Positions 16,699 to 25,848 of a stretch of 64,000 nucleotides of DNA are shown one piece after another. The first letter of the stretch is position 1. The number at the start of each line of letters is the position of its first letter. The notes beneath the pieces were generated by a model. It did no database searches and was not told where the DNA came from. It saw nothing but the letters and a program-made list of their open reading frames with translations. The stretch comes from Pseudomonas fluorescens (GTDB lineage: Bacteria; Pseudomonadota; Gammaproteobacteria; Pseudomonadales; Pseudomonadaceae). Both the position numbers and the translations under genes were made by a program. The stretch covers positions 62,001 through 126,000 of the forward strand of contig NZ_CABVHU010000008.1 in assembly GCF_902497855.1 (NCBI RefSeq). Direction: 5' to 3'.

Positions 16699-17490
16699 TT
16701 AGGTGAACTCGAAGGTATCGGCATCCAGATTAGCCGGAAACCGCGTCCGGTAGGCTTGCAGCTCCGCCGCATTGAGCACCACCTGAAACACCCCATCCGC
16801 CTCCCCCGCACTCAGCAACGTCTCACCCTGGAAATCCAGTACCTGACTGTCACCGGTATACGCAAAGCCCTTGCCATCAGTCCCCACCCGATTCACCGCC
16901 GCCACGTAGCACAGGTTCTCGATCGCCCGCGCCGGCAGCAACCGGTTCCAGTGCTGACGCCGCGCCCCCGGCCAGTTGGCGGTATACAGCAACAGGTCGG
17001 TGTCCTGGGCATCGCGGCTCCACACCGGGAACCGCAGGTCGTAGCAAATCAGCGGCCGGATGCGCCAACCCTTGAGCTCGAACTGCACCTGGCGCTCGCC
17101 GGGGGTGAAGTGGTTGTGCTCGCCGGCCATGCGGAACAGATGGCGCTTGTCGTAGTGCAACACCTCCCCGTCCGGCCGCGCCCACAACAGGCGATTGCGA
17201 TGGCTGCCGTCGGCGGCCTGGACGATGAGGGTGCCGGTAATCACCGCATCGAATTTCGCCGCCTGCACGCGCAGCCATTTGCTGGTCGGACCGTTCTCAG
17301 GTTCGGCGAGTGTTTCCGATTCCATGGAGAAGCCGGTGGTGAACATCTCCGGCAGGATGATCAGGTCGGCACCGCGCGCCTGCTCCAGCAGTTGCGCGAA
17401 ATGCTCCAGGTTGGCCTGGCGGTCGTGCCAGGCCAGGGTGGTCTGGATCAGCGCGATGTTCAGATTGGGCAGTGCACTCAGATCACGCAT
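16699..17490 (-). CDS. Omega-amidase, nitrilase family (YafV/Nit2-like)
   Basis: Hydrolyses alpha-keto acid omega-amides such as 2-oxoglutaramate. At 263 residues it has the family length. The nitrilase triad is visible: Glu in IILPEMFTTGF, Lys in YDKRHLF and Cys in LICYDLRFPVW, with the second Glu-region RAIENLCYVAAVNR. Its start overlaps the end of the aminotransferase gene by 13 bases, so the two are translationally coupled. Known homologues (YafV, Nit2) remove the amide product made by glutamine transaminases, which matches the neighbour. Confidence 0.9.
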   Translation of the reverse strand: MRDLSALPNLNIALIQTTLAWHDRQANLEHFAQLLEQARGADLIILPEMFTTGFSMESETLAEPENGPTSKWLRVQAAKFDAVITGTLIVQAADGSHRNRLLWARPDGEVLHYDKRHLFRMAGEHNHFTPGERQVQFELKGWRIRPLICYDLRFPVWSRDAQDTDLLLYTANWPGARRQHWNRLLPARAIENLCYVAAVNRVGTDGKGFAYTGDSQVLDFQGETLLSAGEADGVFQVVLNAAELQAYRTRFPANLDADTFEFT

Positions 17491-18626
17491 AATTTTTCCG
17501 CTGCTTCACGCAGGGTCTCCTCGCGTTTGGCGAAGCACAGGCGCACCAGGCGCTGGCCGACCGGTGGCGTCTGGTAGAACACCGAGATCGGGATGCTCGC
17601 CACGCCATGCTCGCGGGTCATCCACAGCGCCATCTCGACGTCGTTCAGGTCCGGGCGGATCTGCGAGTAATCGACCAGCTGGAAGTAAGTGCCAGCCACT
17701 CGGGAGAAGCTGAAGCGCGATGGCGTCAGCAGGTCGCAGAACAGATCCCGCTTGGCCTGATAGAAACCAGGCAGTTCGTCCACATGTTCCGGGTGTTCGG
17801 CCATGTAATCGGCCAAGGCGAATTGCAACGGCGTCACGCCGCAGAAACTGACGTATTGGTGCACCTTGCGCAGCTCGGCGGTGAGGGCCGGTGGTGCGAC
17901 CACATAGCCGGTTTTCCAGCCGGTGACGTGATAGGTCTTGCCGAAGGAGCTGACCACGAAGGCGCGCCGGTACAGCTCTTCGTGGGCCAGCACGCTGGCA
18001 TGTGGCACGCCGTCGAACACCAGGTGTTCATAGACTTCGTCGCTGACCACATAGATGTCACGGTCGCGGATCAAGGTCGCCAGCTGATCCAGCTCGGCAT
18101 GGCTGATCAGTGCACCGCTGGGGTTGTGCGGGGTATTGAGGATGATCATCCGCGTGCGCGGTGTAATGGCTTGCGCGAGTTTCTGGAAGTCGATGGAGAA
18201 GTCCGTCAGGCCCAGTTGCACATGCACGCAACGACCACCTGCCAGCACCACCGAAGGCTCATAGCTGTCGTAGGCAGGATCGAACACGATCACTTCGTCG
18301 CCGCTGTGGATAACCGCCTGAATGGCACAGAAAATCGCCTGGGTCGCGCCGGGCGTGACCGTCACTTCCTCGTCGGCATCGACGTCGACGCCATAGCTGC
18401 GGGCGATCTTTGCCGCAATCTGCTGACGCAACACCGGCAGGCCGGTCATCGGCGAATACTGGTTGTGGCCACTGGCGATATGCCGGCAGACCGCATCGCG
18501 CAGGGCCTGCGGGCCATCGAAATCGGGAAAACCCTGGGACAGGTTCAGCGCCCCGGTCTGCGCCGCGAGCTGAGACATTTGCGTGAAGATAGTGATGCCG
18601 ACATTCGGCAGCTTGCTGGTAATCAT
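17478..18626 (-). CDS. ybdL: Methionine/glutamine-transaminase-K-type aminotransferase
   Basis: PLP-dependent class I aminotransferase of 382 residues. It has the family features: NTPHNPSGA (cofactor Asn), SDEVYEHLVFDG, the PLP lysine in SSFGKTYHVTGWK (about residue 237) and RLCFAK near the end. This subgroup prefers methionine and aromatic amino acids and can restore methionine from its keto acid with glutamine as donor. The coupled omega-amidase downstream would remove the resulting keto-glutamine and make the reaction irreversible. Confidence 0.88.
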   Translation of the reverse strand: MITSKLPNVGITIFTQMSQLAAQTGALNLSQGFPDFDGPQALRDAVCRHIASGHNQYSPMTGLPVLRQQIAAKIARSYGVDVDADEEVTVTPGATQAIFCAIQAVIHSGDEVIVFDPAYDSYEPSVVLAGGRCVHVQLGLTDFSIDFQKLAQAITPRTRMIILNTPHNPSGALISHAELDQLATLIRDRDIYVVSDEVYEHLVFDGVPHASVLAHEELYRRAFVVSSFGKTYHVTGWKTGYVVAPPALTAELRKVHQYVSFCGVTPLQFALADYMAEHPEHVDELPGFYQAKRDLFCDLLTPSRFSFSRVAGTYFQLVDYSQIRPDLNDVEMALWMTREHGVASIPISVFYQTPPVGQRLVRLCFAKREETLREAAEKLCVI

Positions 18627-18698
18627 CGGTGAGTCCCTGCTCTACACCCGGCTCTACGACGGCGCGGGAGAGCCCGAGGATAGCCCATCCGGCGCCCA

Positions 18699-18725
18699 TA
18701 AAAAAAGGGCGCCAACCGGCGCCCC
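18699..18725 (-). terminator. Terminator downstream of der
   Basis: The minus-strand stem GGGCGCC-AACC... / GGCGCCC is followed by seven T residues. It lies between the der 3' repeat and the aminotransferase start. Confidence 0.85.
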
Positions 18726-18735
18726 TCTATATATT

Positions 18736-18845
18736 GATCGTTCCCACGCTCTGCGTGGGAATGCCGCCTTGGACGCTCCGCGTCCACGCTGATGTGACGC
18801 AGAGCGTCACTGGATGCATTCCCACGCGGGAGCGTGGGAACGATC
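18736..18845. repeat. Second-family repeat, second copy
   Basis: Same build as 16586-16696: outer GATCGTTCCCACGCTCTGCG with its inverted partner, and inner GACGCTCCGCGT / ACGCAGAGCGTC. It lies 16 bases after the der stop. Confidence 0.88.
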
Positions 18846-18860
18846 AACGGCAGTCGTGAA

Positions 18861-20330
18861 TCAGCGCTTGTCGCGGCGCTTTTTGTCGGCCTTCTTGTGG
18901 TGAGACATCATGCGGCGCTTCTTGTTGACCTGACGGTCGGTGAGTGAGTTCTTGTTGCCTTCGTACGGGTTCTCGCCACCCTTGAACTCGATGCGGATCG
19001 GCGTACCGACCAGCTTCAAGACACGACGGTAAGTGTTTTCCAGATAACGGACGTACGACTTCGGTACTTTCTCGATCTGGTTACCGTGGATCACGATGAT
19101 CGGCGGGTTCGCGCCACCCAAGTGGGCATAACGCAGCTTGATCCGGCGGTTGTTGACCATCGGTGGCGCGTGCTCGCCGACCGCATCTTCCAGGATCTGG
19201 GTCAGGCGGTTGGTCGGCCAGCGGGTGACCGCGGACTTGAACGAGTTCTGTACCGAGGCGTAGAGGTTGCCTACGCCAGTGCCGTGCAGGGCCGAGATGA
19301 AGTGGATGTCGGCGTAGTCGACGAAGAACAGTCGACGTTGCAGCTCGACCTTCACGAAGTCGCGCTCGCTCGGCGTCATGCCGTCCCACTTGTTGATCGC
19401 GATAACCAGCGCACGGCCCGACTCAATGGCGAAGCCCAGCAGGTTGAGGTCGTGATCGACAACGCCTTCGCGGGCGTCCATCACGAAGATCACCACGTTG
19501 GCGTCTTTGATCGCCTGCAGGGTTTTGACCACGGAGAATTTTTCGACTTCTTCGTGGATCTTGCCGCGCTTGCGCACACCGGCGGTGTCGATCAGCGTGT
19601 ACTTCTCGTCGTTACGCTCGAACGGGATGTAGATGCTGTCGCGGGTGGTGCCGGGCTGGTCGTAGACGATGACCCGGTCTTCACCGAGCATCCGGTTGAC
19701 CAGGGTCGACTTGCCTACGTTCGGACGGCCGATGATGGCGATCTTGATCCCGTCTTTTTCGCTCGGGCCAGGAATGCGCTTGGCTTCCTCGCCTTCGGCA
19801 ACGATCTCTTCTTCGCCGTCTTCCGGCTCTTCTTCGTCTTTCGGGAAGTCGCTCAGGGCGATTTCCAGCATCTGGGTGATGCCACGGCCATGAGCACCGG
19901 CGATCGGGATCGCGTGGCCCATGCCCAACGGGGCGAATTCGGCGCGGGCCATTTCCGGGTCGATGTTGTCGACCTTGTTGGCAACCACGTAGGAACGCTT
20001 GTTACGCTTGCGCAAATGCTCGGCGATCATCTGGTCGGCGGCGGTGAAACCGGCCTTGGCATCTACCAGGAATAGAACGACATCCGCTTCTTCAATGGCC
20101 AGCAGCGACTGCTCGGCCATTTTTTCGTCCATACCGTGCTCGTCACCGGAGATACCGCCGGTGTCGACCAGAATGTAGGAACGCCCTTGCCACTTGGCCT
20201 CACCGTACTGGCGATCACGGGTCAGACCGGACAAGTCGCCGACGATGGCGTCGCGAGTCCTGGTCAGGCGGTTGAACAAGGTGGACTTGCCGACGTTCGG
20301 TCGGCCCACCAGGGCGATTACGGGAACCAT
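18861..20330 (-). CDS. der: Ribosome biogenesis GTPase Der
   Basis: Double GTPase needed for 50S subunit assembly. It is 489 residues from ATG 20330, with GGAGAG 7 bases upstream. Two G domains are each complete: GRPNVGKSTLFNR with DTGG and NKVD, and GRPNVGKSTLVNR with DTAG and NKWD, joined by an acidic linker (about 160-190). The C-terminal KH-like domain ends in a basic tail (KKRRMMSHHKKADKKRRD). It follows the bamB terminator, so it has its own start or reads through. Confidence 0.98.
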   Translation of the reverse strand: MVPVIALVGRPNVGKSTLFNRLTRTRDAIVGDLSGLTRDRQYGEAKWQGRSYILVDTGGISGDEHGMDEKMAEQSLLAIEEADVVLFLVDAKAGFTAADQMIAEHLRKRNKRSYVVANKVDNIDPEMARAEFAPLGMGHAIPIAGAHGRGITQMLEIALSDFPKDEEEPEDGEEEIVAEGEEAKRIPGPSEKDGIKIAIIGRPNVGKSTLVNRMLGEDRVIVYDQPGTTRDSIYIPFERNDEKYTLIDTAGVRKRGKIHEEVEKFSVVKTLQAIKDANVVIFVMDAREGVVDHDLNLLGFAIESGRALVIAINKWDGMTPSERDFVKVELQRRLFFVDYADIHFISALHGTGVGNLYASVQNSFKSAVTRWPTNRLTQILEDAVGEHAPPMVNNRRIKLRYAHLGGANPPIIVIHGNQIEKVPKSYVRYLENTYRRVLKLVGTPIRIEFKGGENPYEGNKNSLTDRQVNKKRRMMSHHKKADKKRRDKR

Positions 20331-20355
20331 GCGGCTCTCCACTTCGTTATTTCAG

Positions 20356-20386
20356 AAAATACAAAAGCCGCTGCTAGGCAGCGGCT
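20356..20386 (-). terminator. Terminator after bamB
   Basis: The stem AGCCGCTGC-TAG-GCAGCGGCT (20366-20386) is followed on the minus strand by TTTTGTATTTTC. It lies between bamB and der. Confidence 0.85.
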
Positions 20387-20415
20387 GGTGCTCGGGACAA
20401 TCACTGTGTGCTTTT

Positions 20416-20517
20416 CTGTAGGAGCGAGCTTGCTCGCGAAAAACGCCAGGACACCGCGTTTATTCAGACAGTCAACGTAATCGTTAGCGTCCATCGCGAG
20501 CAAGCTCGCTCCTACAG
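20416..20517. repeat. Inverted REP pair
   Basis: CTGTAGGAGCGAGCTTGCTC and its reverse complement with about 45 bases between, in the bamB-der gap. Confidence 0.9.
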
Positions 20518-20565
20518 TTCTACAAACAGTGAAGCCGCTTGGGGGTTAAACCCCAAGCATAGTTG

Positions 20566-21717
20566 TTACTTGATGGTCAGGGCTTCCAGTTTGCCGCTGT
20601 TGCCATACACATAAATCGTGTCACCCACCACCAGCGGACGGGCGCGCAGGCCGTCGCTGTCGATGCGTTCGCGGCCGACGAAACGACCGTCCACCTGACT
20701 CAGCAGGTGCAGGTAACCTTCCAGGTCACCGACTGCAACGTAGCTGGAGAACACTTCCGGAGCCGACAGTTGACGGCGGGCCAGCGAATCGTTGCTCCAC
20801 AAGGCTGTGGTGGAACGTTCGTCGACGCCTTCGACAGTGCCCGAAGACAGGCTCACATAGACGCTGCCAAAACCCTGGGCGACACCGGCATAGCTGGAAG
20901 CATCACGCTGCCAGAGCTGACGACCGCTATCCAGGTCCAGTGCCGCAACGCGACCCTGGTAGCTGGCGACATACAGCGTACTGCCGGACAACAGCAGGCC
21001 ACCGTCGATATCGACCACACGCTCCAGTTCCGAACGCCCCTGTGGAATCGCTACACGCTGTTCCCACACCGGCACGCCGTTGGAAATATCGAGCGCGACC
21101 ACTTTACCCGTCGACAGGCCGGCCACCGCGAGGCGGTTGGTGACGATCGGCGCACTGGTGCCGCGCAGGGTCAGGACCGCCGGCGTGCTGTCATACACCC
21201 AGCGCTGGGTGCCGGTAGCGGCGTCCAGGCCGATCAGACGGTCGTCCTGAGTCTGGACCACCACCACGTCACCGTTGTTGGCCGGCGGTGCGAGCACTTC
21301 ACTGGACACGCGTGCGCGCCATTTCTCTTCGCCGCTGCTGGCGTCCAGGGCAACGATTTCACCCTTGAGCGTACCGATCGTGAGCAACCCGTAAGCCACG
21401 CCAACGGCGCCGGAAACAGGCAGATCCAGATCTTTTTCCCATTTGACGTCGCCATTGCTGCGATCCAGCGCCATCACCTCACCGGTGACGTCGGCAGCAT
21501 AGATGGTATCGCCATCGATCGCCGGAACCAGCATGTTGTAGGTTTCGCCCTGACCGTCACCGATCGAACGACTCCACTGCTTTTGCAGAACCACTTCTTC
21601 CTTGAAGTCGGTCAACTCGGCCGGCGGCAATTCTTTCTTGCTGTTGCTGCTGCAACCCGCGGCCAGTACGGCCAGAGCCAGCAATGCTGCATGTTTCCAA
21701 CGAATCACGTCACGCAT
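20566..21717 (-). CDS. bamB: Outer-membrane assembly lipoprotein BamB
   Basis: Scaffold lipoprotein of the BAM complex that folds outer-membrane proteins. It is 383 residues, with a lipoprotein signal peptide and lipobox LAAGC near residue 22, then an eight-bladed beta-propeller with repeated W-x-G-like PQQ blocks (ALDRSNGDVKW, ALDASSGEEKW, GLDAATGTQRW, ALDISNGVPVW, ALDLDSGRQLW). It overlaps the end of yfgM by 8 bases and belongs to the hisS-yfgM-bamB unit. Confidence 0.96.
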   Translation of the reverse strand: MRDVIRWKHAALLALAVLAAGCSSNSKKELPPAELTDFKEEVVLQKQWSRSIGDGQGETYNMLVPAIDGDTIYAADVTGEVMALDRSNGDVKWEKDLDLPVSGAVGVAYGLLTIGTLKGEIVALDASSGEEKWRARVSSEVLAPPANNGDVVVVQTQDDRLIGLDAATGTQRWVYDSTPAVLTLRGTSAPIVTNRLAVAGLSTGKVVALDISNGVPVWEQRVAIPQGRSELERVVDIDGGLLLSGSTLYVASYQGRVAALDLDSGRQLWQRDASSYAGVAQGFGSVYVSLSSGTVEGVDERSTTALWSNDSLARRQLSAPEVFSSYVAVGDLEGYLHLLSQVDGRFVGRERIDSDGLRARPLVVGDTIYVYGNSGKLEALTIK

Positions 21718-22351
21718 CCCCTTTGGCCAGGTCGTCCAGCTTGATTTGTAGGCCGCCTACCGCCGCTTCATCCGACAGTGCCGCCTTGGCTTTCTGATAC
21801 GCCGCGTTCGCTTCGTCGGTACGACCCAACTGCACCAGCAGGTCGCCCTTGAGTTCCTCGCGAGTGGCCAGGAAAGCGGTATTGGCATCGCCTTCGAGCA
21901 GTTTCAGGGCTTCATCGGCCTTGTCCTGCGCGGCCAGCACCTGCGCCAGGCGCTGGCGGGCGATTTCGCCCAGTGCCGGGTTGGCCGGTTTGGCGACGAT
22001 GGCTTTCAGCTCGCTGGCAGCGTCATCCAGCTTGCCGCTGTCGACCGCGACTTTCGCCACGAACAGGCTGCCGTATTGCGCGTAGGCGCTGCCGCCGAAC
22101 TCGCTGTTGAGCTTGCCGGCCAGGTCCGAAACACGGGCGGCATCGGGCTTGCCGCTTGGCGTCAGCGTGGTTTCCAGCAACTGCTGATAGAGAATCGAGG
22201 CGCCTTGCGACTGATTGCTCTGATATTTCTGCCAGGCCTGCCAGCCGAACACGATGACCAGCGCCAACAGGCCGCCAGTAACCAGGGGCTTGCCGTTGCG
22301 TGTCCACCAGTCCTTCAAATCCGCCAGCTGTTCGTCTTCGGTACTCGACAC
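21710..22351 (-). CDS. yfgM: YfgM-family TPR membrane protein
   Basis: Inner-membrane protein with a periplasmic TPR domain, known in E. coli as a partner of SecYEG/PpiD that helps periplasmic proteins. It is 213 residues: a short cytoplasmic N-terminus, one membrane helix (PLVTGGLLALVIVFGWQAWQ, about 21-40), then helical repeats rich in Ala. Its position between hisS and bamB is the conserved order. Confidence 0.93.
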   Translation of the reverse strand: MSSTEDEQLADLKDWWTRNGKPLVTGGLLALVIVFGWQAWQKYQSNQSQGASILYQQLLETTLTPSGKPDAARVSDLAGKLNSEFGGSAYAQYGSLFVAKVAVDSGKLDDAASELKAIVAKPANPALGEIARQRLAQVLAAQDKADEALKLLEGDANTAFLATREELKGDLLVQLGRTDEANAAYQKAKAALSDEAAVGGLQIKLDDLAKGDA

Positions 22352-22391
22352 CCCAATACTCCTTAATCGCTAAATCGGCTGTTTGACAGCT

Positions 22392-23681
22392 TCAACCCTG
22401 CACGATGCAGGTGGCCAGGTGTGCAGCAAGCGCATCCCAGGCAATGCTTTGTTGTTCGCCCTGGCCACGCAGGGGTTTGAAACCTACCACTTGCTGGGCC
22501 ATTTCGTCGTCGCCGAGGATCAGCGCATACAGCGCACCGCTCTTGTCGGCTTTCTTGAACTGGCTTTTGAAGCTGCCGGCGCCGGCATTGACTTGCAGGC
22601 GCAGGTTGGGCAATTGGTCACGCACCCGCTCGGCCAGGGCCAGACCGGCCAGTTCGGCGGCTTCGCCGAAAGCGCACAGATAAACGTCGACCTGGCGGGA
22701 GATCTCTTCCGGGATCTGCTCCAGGGTTTCCAGCATCAGCACCAGGCGCTCGATGCCCATGGCGAAACCGACGCCCGGGGTCGGCTTGCCGCCCATCTGC
22801 TCGACCAGGCCGTCGTAGCGACCGCCGGCACACACGGTGCCCTGGGCGCCCAGCTTGTCGGTGACCCATTCGAAAACGGTCTTGCTGTAGTAATCCAGCC
22901 CGCGAACCAGCTTCGGGTTGATCACGTAAGGAATGCCGACCGCATCGAGGCGAGCCTTGAGGCCCTCGAAGTGCAGGCGGGATTCGTCGTCGAGGTAGTC
23001 GGCCATTTTCGGCGCGTCGACCAGGATCGCCTGGGTATCGGCGTTCTTGGTGTCCAGCACCCGCAACGGGTTGGTCTTCAAGCGGCGCTGGCTGTCTTCG
23101 TCCAGCTTGTCCAGGTGCATGGACAGGAACGCGACCAGCGCTTCGCGATAGCGCCCGCGGGATTCGCTGGTGCCAAGACTGTTGAGTTCGAGCTTGACCG
23201 CATCACGGATGCCCAGCTCGCCCCACAGGCGCCAGGTCAGCACGATCAGCTCGGCGTCGATGTCCGGACCGTCGAGGTTGAACACCTCCAGGCCGATCTG
23301 GTGGAACTGGCGATAACGGCCTTTCTGCGGACGTTCGTGGCGGAACATCGGGCCGACGTACCAGAGTTTCTGCACCTGGCCGCCGCCGGTGATGCCATGT
23401 TCCAGCACAGCACGCACACAGGCCGCCGTGCCCTCGGGGCGCAGGGTCAGGGAATCGCCGTTGCGGTCGTCGAAGGTGTACATCTCTTTTTCGACGATGT
23501 CGGTCACTTCACCGATGGAGCGCTTGAACAGCTCGGTGAACTCGACGATCGGCATGCGGATCTGCTTGTAACCGTAGTTATCCAGCAGACGCGCGACGGT
23601 GCCCTCGAAATGACGCCACAGGGGAGTCTGTTCGGGCAGGATATCGTTCATGCCACGGATGGCTTGCAAAGACTTGCTCAC
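22392..23681 (-). CDS. hisS: Histidyl-tRNA synthetase
   Basis: Charges tRNA-His. It is 429 residues, class II. The histidine-specific motifs are visible: LRPEGTAACVRA (motif 2 region, RPEGT), GRYRQFHQIG, LVRGLDYYSKTVFEW and AGGRYDGLVEQMGG, with motif 3 GVGFAMGIERL. An anticodon-binding domain forms the last 100 residues. It is 37 bases downstream of ispG. Confidence 0.97.
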   Translation of the reverse strand: MSKSLQAIRGMNDILPEQTPLWRHFEGTVARLLDNYGYKQIRMPIVEFTELFKRSIGEVTDIVEKEMYTFDDRNGDSLTLRPEGTAACVRAVLEHGITGGGQVQKLWYVGPMFRHERPQKGRYRQFHQIGLEVFNLDGPDIDAELIVLTWRLWGELGIRDAVKLELNSLGTSESRGRYREALVAFLSMHLDKLDEDSQRRLKTNPLRVLDTKNADTQAILVDAPKMADYLDDESRLHFEGLKARLDAVGIPYVINPKLVRGLDYYSKTVFEWVTDKLGAQGTVCAGGRYDGLVEQMGGKPTPGVGFAMGIERLVLMLETLEQIPEEISRQVDVYLCAFGEAAELAGLALAERVRDQLPNLRLQVNAGAGSFKSQFKKADKSGALYALILGDDEMAQQVVGFKPLRGQGEQQSIAWDALAAHLATCIVQG

Positions 23682-23718
23682 TTTAAATCCTTAAATTCGT
23701 TCGGCGCTTCAGTCAGGC

Positions 23719-24828
23719 TCAGCCACGCGCAATGACGGCAGCGTCGGCTTCGACCTTTTCGGCCGCTTTCTGGCGAATCAAGCGTTCAAGCTCATCCACC
23801 AGATTGTCATTCGTCAGTTTCTGCGACGGCTTGCCGTCGATGTAAATCAGGTTGGGCGTGCCGCCGGTCAAGCCGATATGGGCTTCCTTGGCTTCACCCG
23901 GCCCGTTGACCACGCAACCGATCACCGCGACATCCAGCGGCACCAGCAGGTCTTCGAGGCGCCCTTCCAGCTCGTTCATGGTCTTGACCACATCGAAGTT
24001 CTGCCGCGAGCAGCTCGGGCAGGCGATGAAGTTGATGCCACGGGAACGCAGGTGCAGGGACTTGAGGATGTCGTAGCCGACTTTCACTTCCTCGACCGGG
24101 TCGGCCGCCAACGAGATGCGGATAGTATCGCCAATCCCTTCGGCAAGCAGCATACCGAGGCCCACGGCGGATTTCACCGTGCCGGAACGCAAACCACCGG
24201 CTTCGGTGATGCCCAGGTGCAGCGGCTGGACGATTTCCTTGGCCAGCAAGCGGTAGGCTTCGACGGCCATGAACACATCGGAGGCTTTCACGCTGACCTT
24301 GAAGTCCTGGAAGTTCAGGCGTTCAAGGTGCTCGACGTGGCGCAAGGCAGACTCGACCAGCGCCGCCGGGGTCGGCTCGCCGTATTTCTTTTGCAGGTCT
24401 TTTTCCAGGGAACCGGCGTTGACGCCGATACGGATCGGAATCCCGCGATCACGGGCCGCATCGACCACGGCGCGCACACGGTCTTCGCGACCGATGTTGC
24501 CCGGGTTGATCCGCAGGCAGTCAACGCCCAGTTCGGCTACGCGCAGCGCGATTTTGTAGTCGAAGTGGATGTCGGCCACCAGGGGCACCTTGACCAGCTG
24601 CTTGATCTTGCCGAACGCTTCGGCGGCGTCCATATCCGGTACGGAAATCCGCACGATATCGACGCCCGCGGCTTCCAGGCGGTTGATCTGGGCCACGGTG
24701 GCGGCCACATCATTGGTGTCGCTGTTGGTCATGCTCTGCACAGCGATAGGCGCATCGCCGCCCACAGGCACGTTACCGACCCAGATCTTGCGGGATTCGC
24801 GACGTTTGATTGGAGATTCGCCGTGCAT
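23719..24828 (-). CDS. ispG: (E)-4-hydroxy-3-methylbut-2-enyl-diphosphate synthase
   Basis: Iron-sulfur enzyme of the MEP isoprenoid pathway. It is 369 residues. The TIM barrel begins IWVGNVPVGGDAPIAVQSMT; the [4Fe-4S] cysteines are in CPSCSRQNFD (about 270 and 273) and GCVVNGPGEAKEA (about 305). It starts 3 bases after rodZ stops, so the two are coupled. Confidence 0.97.
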   Translation of the reverse strand: MHGESPIKRRESRKIWVGNVPVGGDAPIAVQSMTNSDTNDVAATVAQINRLEAAGVDIVRISVPDMDAAEAFGKIKQLVKVPLVADIHFDYKIALRVAELGVDCLRINPGNIGREDRVRAVVDAARDRGIPIRIGVNAGSLEKDLQKKYGEPTPAALVESALRHVEHLERLNFQDFKVSVKASDVFMAVEAYRLLAKEIVQPLHLGITEAGGLRSGTVKSAVGLGMLLAEGIGDTIRISLAADPVEEVKVGYDILKSLHLRSRGINFIACPSCSRQNFDVVKTMNELEGRLEDLLVPLDVAVIGCVVNGPGEAKEAHIGLTGGTPNLIYIDGKPSQKLTNDNLVDELERLIRQKAAEKVEADAAVIARG

Positions 24829-24831
24829 GAC

Positions 24832-25848
24832 TTATTGACCCAACTTCAGGCGAGCAGTCTCGCCACTGGTGAACGGAGCGACATCAACCACCTGCCCGTT
24901 GTAACTGACCTGCGCGCCACGGGCAAAGCCCAGGCGCACGGTGAACGGCGGCTTGCCACTGACGGAAACGTTTTCGCCTTTACGCTTGAGACCACTCAAC
25001 AGCACCTTGCCGGTACCGTCGGTGACTTGGGTCCAGCAATCGGCGGTATAACGCAGTTGAACCTGGCCCTGGCCGGACACCGGAGCCGCCGCGGCGGGTG
25101 CCGGGACGGTCGGCGCCACCGGCGCGGTCACCACCGGTGCCGGTACCGCGGGCACAGCGGGCGCCGGCGTCGCCGGAGTGGCGACAATCGGCGCGGTGCC
25201 TTGCGTCGGTGCCGCAGGCGCTTGAGCAGCGGGGGCGGTAGCTTCAGCGGCGGTCGACGCGTCGGCCGAAGTCTCGGCCTGCGGCAAGACTAGCGCGGTG
25301 GATCCTTCGGCCTGGCCCTGCGCGACGGCCTGGTCTTCCGGCTCGTCCAGCGGGTGAATCTGGGTCGTGCCGTCGGCGCCTTCGACTTCGACGTGTTCCG
25401 GGCTCAGGCTGACCACATCCTTGGGACGCGACGACGTCTGATCCTGCCACCAGATGAAACCGCCACCGATCACCGCGATCAGCAACAGCAGGCTGACAAT
25501 CCGCAAAATGGTGTGGGACACCCGAACCGGCTCTTCGATACGACCCAGGCTGTGGACGGCGCTGCCCTGGGAGTCGGTACCGGTGGACTGGTCGAACTGT
25601 TGCACCAGCACGGTCTGATCCATGCCCAGCAATTTGGCGTAGGCGCGGATGTAACCGCGAGCGAAGGTATGCCCCGGCAGCTTGTCGAACGCGCCGGCTT
25701 CCAGATTGCTCAGGGAATTGACGGTGAGGTTGAGCTTGAGGGCCACTTCGGCCAGCGACCAGCCATTGCTTTCGCGAGCCTGGCGCAATGTCTCACCGGG
25801 ATTAACGCGATTCGCTGCTACAACTTCGGGATGCGCCGCTTTCATCAT
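24832..25848 (-). CDS. rodZ: Cytoskeletal protein RodZ
   Basis: Links MreB to the membrane to keep rod shape. It is 338 residues: an N-terminal Cro-type helix-turn-helix (about 17-85, TLRQARESNGWSLAEVALKL), one membrane helix (ILRIVSLLLLIAVIGGGFIW, about 112-131), a Pro/Ala-rich periplasmic linker (about 180-260) that is low-complexity, and a C-terminal beta domain (QVQLRYTADCWTQVTDGTGK onward). Its start overlaps the pilF stop (ATGA-type, 25845-25848). Confidence 0.95.
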   Translation of the reverse strand: MMKAAHPEVVAANRVNPGETLRQARESNGWSLAEVALKLNLTVNSLSNLEAGAFDKLPGHTFARGYIRAYAKLLGMDQTVLVQQFDQSTGTDSQGSAVHSLGRIEEPVRVSHTILRIVSLLLLIAVIGGGFIWWQDQTSSRPKDVVSLSPEHVEVEGADGTTQIHPLDEPEDQAVAQGQAEGSTALVLPQAETSADASTAAEATAPAAQAPAAPTQGTAPIVATPATPAPAVPAVPAPVVTAPVAPTVPAPAAAAPVSGQGQVQLRYTADCWTQVTDGTGKVLLSGLKRKGENVSVSGKPPFTVRLGFARGAQVSYNGQVVDVAPFTSGETARLKLGQ

